Below are positions 61,901-64,000 of a stretch of DNA of 64,000 nt, in pieces. Source of the DNA: Ectocarpus siliculosus (lineage: Eukaryota > Sar > Phaeophyceae > Ectocarpales > Ectocarpaceae); contig FN647857.1 of NCBI GenBank assembly GCA_000310025.1, positions 184,161 through 248,160 of the forward strand, written 5' to 3'. The notes below the pieces were generated by a model. It was not told the origin of the DNA. It was given only the letters and a program-made list of their open reading frames with translations, and made no database searches. Made by a program: the position numbers and the translations under genes. Within the stretch, counting starts at the first letter, position 1. Each line of letters starts with the position of its first letter.

Positions 61901-64000
61901 GTACCGGAACAACCAATATGGCCATTGCACGACATCGTCAAGATCGATGCGCTCAAGGCAACCCCAGTCGAAAGCCTGCATGCGGATGCCTTGGTAAGTT
62001 CGGGTAATTGAGAGTGTATATACAAATATTATTGTATCATCGGGCGACATCACACCTGGGCTAAAAACCCTCATGAGAACAAAATGACGTCGCCGCGTGG
62101 AGAAAAAAGGCATTCGGGAGTCGCGTTCGCGCGATGTCGCCGTGGAGGAAGCGAGTGCATGGAAAGGGTGATGAGGGCCGTGGCTTAACGTACCTACGTG
62201 TTTATGTTCGTGCGAGAGATTATTATGTATTTTTTTGTCTGATGTCTACTTGTGCTCCGTCGTAATAATATTTGGCATGCACATTCCTCCTCTGTTTTCT
62301 TTAACGTGTGTGTCATCGTTTTGCGCGACGTAGAACGTCCAGTCCCTCGTTCAGAGTTTCATCCTGACGAGATTGAATCCGGCGGGCCGGAAACTCGTGT
62401 CCGCCATCATCAGGGAGCACGGTCACGCTTTGTATCCACCACGCGAGGCACCACTAAAGGATATCGTCACCAACTACTCTTCCCTGACGGGCAGCAATAA
62501 GTGGCTGTTGTCCTCCATCATGCTGCTTGTCTTTCGACCGGTTCTTCAAAGCTCGTGGTCCATGGTGAGACCGCGTGTGTGCTCAGAAGACCTGATTAGG
62601 TTATTAAGGTCGTCGCCCTTCCATGAGAAATAGAATATATATAATAGTCTGCTACGCCACCACTTCATCCGCTTCTTTTACGTTCCGCGTGCAAATTGAA
62701 ATTCTTCTTTGTCTCGGCTCTCTTTCTCTCTCTAACTACCCCTTCTATCTCTCTGCCCACCCACAACAGGCGAAACACTTTAAACAGGACTTCATGAAGA
62801 CTCTGGTCTCAGAGTGGAGAGGGCAAAACGCCGCGTGGGAGGGAATGCTGACGCTCGTGCAATCCGCATCTGCGTTGTCGTTTGCAGTTCGAGCGCCTTC
62901 CCACAACGATGAGGAACTAAAACAGCTACACACGCATGCGCTAGATATGGTGAGATAAGACGAGACGTGGCTTCATGTATTAACGAATGGTCTGTGAGTG
63001 TGGGCATATTACCCACATATCCCCTCTTCGACGTATGATTACTCCGTTATTTTTTTCGTAAACTAACCTCACATGCTCAAATATTGCTTGTGGGACATAA
63101 ATTTTCTTGACGGGTGTAGTCTGCACAACGCCAAGACCCTTGAAGCCTCATCGTGGCCTCCCTCGTTTGGGATGCCGTTCAGGTGTGGTACCTTTACACT
63201 GCCCCCGACGCCCCCTCTCTTTTGATGTCTTGTAATTTAATTTTCTTGCGCATCTATAGGTACACACGGCGAAGCAAGTTATCGGGAGGGACGGCGTGAG
63301 GCCTTCAATGCACAGCATCCTCCACTACTCGGATGCTGTGAATAACCACGGTGAGTTTGTGGTATTTTTACTTCTACATGGAGGCGTCACCGTAACGTCT
63401 GCATGTACGGGCGAACGTCCCTCCAAATAAGTACGTCGTGTAGCACTGTACATCTTTTGTGCCAACACCATGAAAAAGGTCTCATTATATTTTCCATACC
63501 CAATTGCCTCCTTCTTTTCTGCCGACGCGTCAGGACATATGCCCAACGCCTCTAGCGGGGAATTCGCCCACCAGAAACACAAGAGGGGAAACAAATCTAG
63601 CAGCGGGAGAGACGTCCCAGCGCACTATATGCGTCACATGAATACCATGTGCGCATGGCATGCCATGGCGAACGGCCTACCATACTCTGTGATGAAGTAC
63701 AACCGCTCGACAAAAAATCGAGAGGAGGTCACCGTTCGCCCCGGAGTTGGCTGTATCCGAGTCGTACAACAGTTGATGAAAGAGCTTCCGGGAGGACTGC
63801 CGGGAGGACTAGGGGACCCAAGCGACCTTTCGGCTGCATCGGAGCCAACTACATCAATGTTAGCAGGCTCCCATCAGGGTTCGGCACTTTGGGGGGCAAC
63901 TCTTCTTGCTGAGGCCGGACAACCAACGAATTGCGCAGGGTCTTGGCAGGAGGTCGTATCTACGGGACGCTTTCGTCCAGGCCGTGCAGAGGTGGTCACG
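58984..64000 (+). CDS. Gene E: zinc-finger TNP2/Plavaka-like transposase (3' end outside window)
   Basis: Seven exons: 58984-59220, 59482-61398, 61643-61993, 62334-62564, 62770-62949, 63260-63350 and 63534 to the window end. Phases agree (all 0 except phase 1 before the last) and give 1158 residues so far. Residues about 24-44 form a C2H2-like finger (CFCGHEARD...RQHQNARH). Then follow an acidic Ser/Asp linker, SPWYPFKTQSHLL (about 253), VNYHIDGFNAHG (about 633-644, where DDE families have their first Asp), CPYC (752-755), ESLHADAL and PSMHSILHYSDAV. This order matches TNP2/Plavaka (CACTA-related) transposases; the match is from memory of motifs. The first junction is the least certain; exon 2 could instead begin at 59516. 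The intact frame suggests a young or domesticated element. It lies head to head with gene D, 247 bp between the ATGs. Confidence 0.6.

Overview
The window is nuclear DNA of a eukaryote with spliced genes: GT-AG introns of about 50 bp to 2.7 kb, mixed base composition and many small inverted-repeat transposons. No bacterial operon, rRNA gene or CRISPR array is seen. Exon and intron style, the secreted cysteine-rich glycosyltransferase-like proteins and a transposase with a TNP2/Plavaka-like layout suggest a stramenopile alga, perhaps a brown alga. That assignment is inference; no diagnostic marker gene is present.

Layout. (1) At 24-322 (+) lies the last exon of a gene that starts outside the window; it encodes a membrane segment and a short tail. 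(2) From 323 to 7124 is intergenic DNA holding a 0.9-kb palindrome. (3) From 7125 to 49196, all on the minus strand, are three paralogous genes in a head-to-tail array: gene A (7125-21814, 29 exons, about 1788 residues), gene B (24817-30377, 7 exons, 773 residues) and gene C (36958-49196, 20 exons, 1516 residues). Each has a signal peptide, an N-terminal glycosyltransferase-like half, a cassette region and a C-terminal second glycosyltransferase-like half. (4) The spacers and introns carry a 2.5-kb TIR element, a 221-bp TA-flanked MITE (two copies plus a decayed one), a foldback and an assembly gap inside an inverted repeat. (5) Gene D (51906-58736, minus, 8 exons) is of unknown function; it has an in-frame TAG and a 1.5-kb foldback transposon with a 9-bp target duplication in its first intron. 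(6) Gene E (58984 to beyond 64000, plus) is a zinc-finger DDE transposase-like gene, head to head with D.

The main result is the cassette system of genes A, B and C. Between the two conserved halves, exons of three kinds recur: a Cys-rich exon (198 bp), a 'CST' exon (183-231 bp) and a 'KW' exon (57 or 120-123 bp). Every cassette exon starts and ends in phase 2, so any can be gained or lost without changing the frame. The Cys exon occurs 8, 1 and 5 times in A, B and C. In gene A the introns are repeated too and fall into two classes that partly alternate, forming a higher-order repeat of about 2.3 kb, which points to recent and perhaps continuing expansion. The products are probably secreted or Golgi-lumenal proteins that differ mainly in the length of a disulfide-rich stalk. 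The conserved 'CRxCY...IMC' and 'HINGNAIYN' motifs recall glycosyltransferase-like proteins of algae and oomycetes, but the substrate cannot be read from the sequence.
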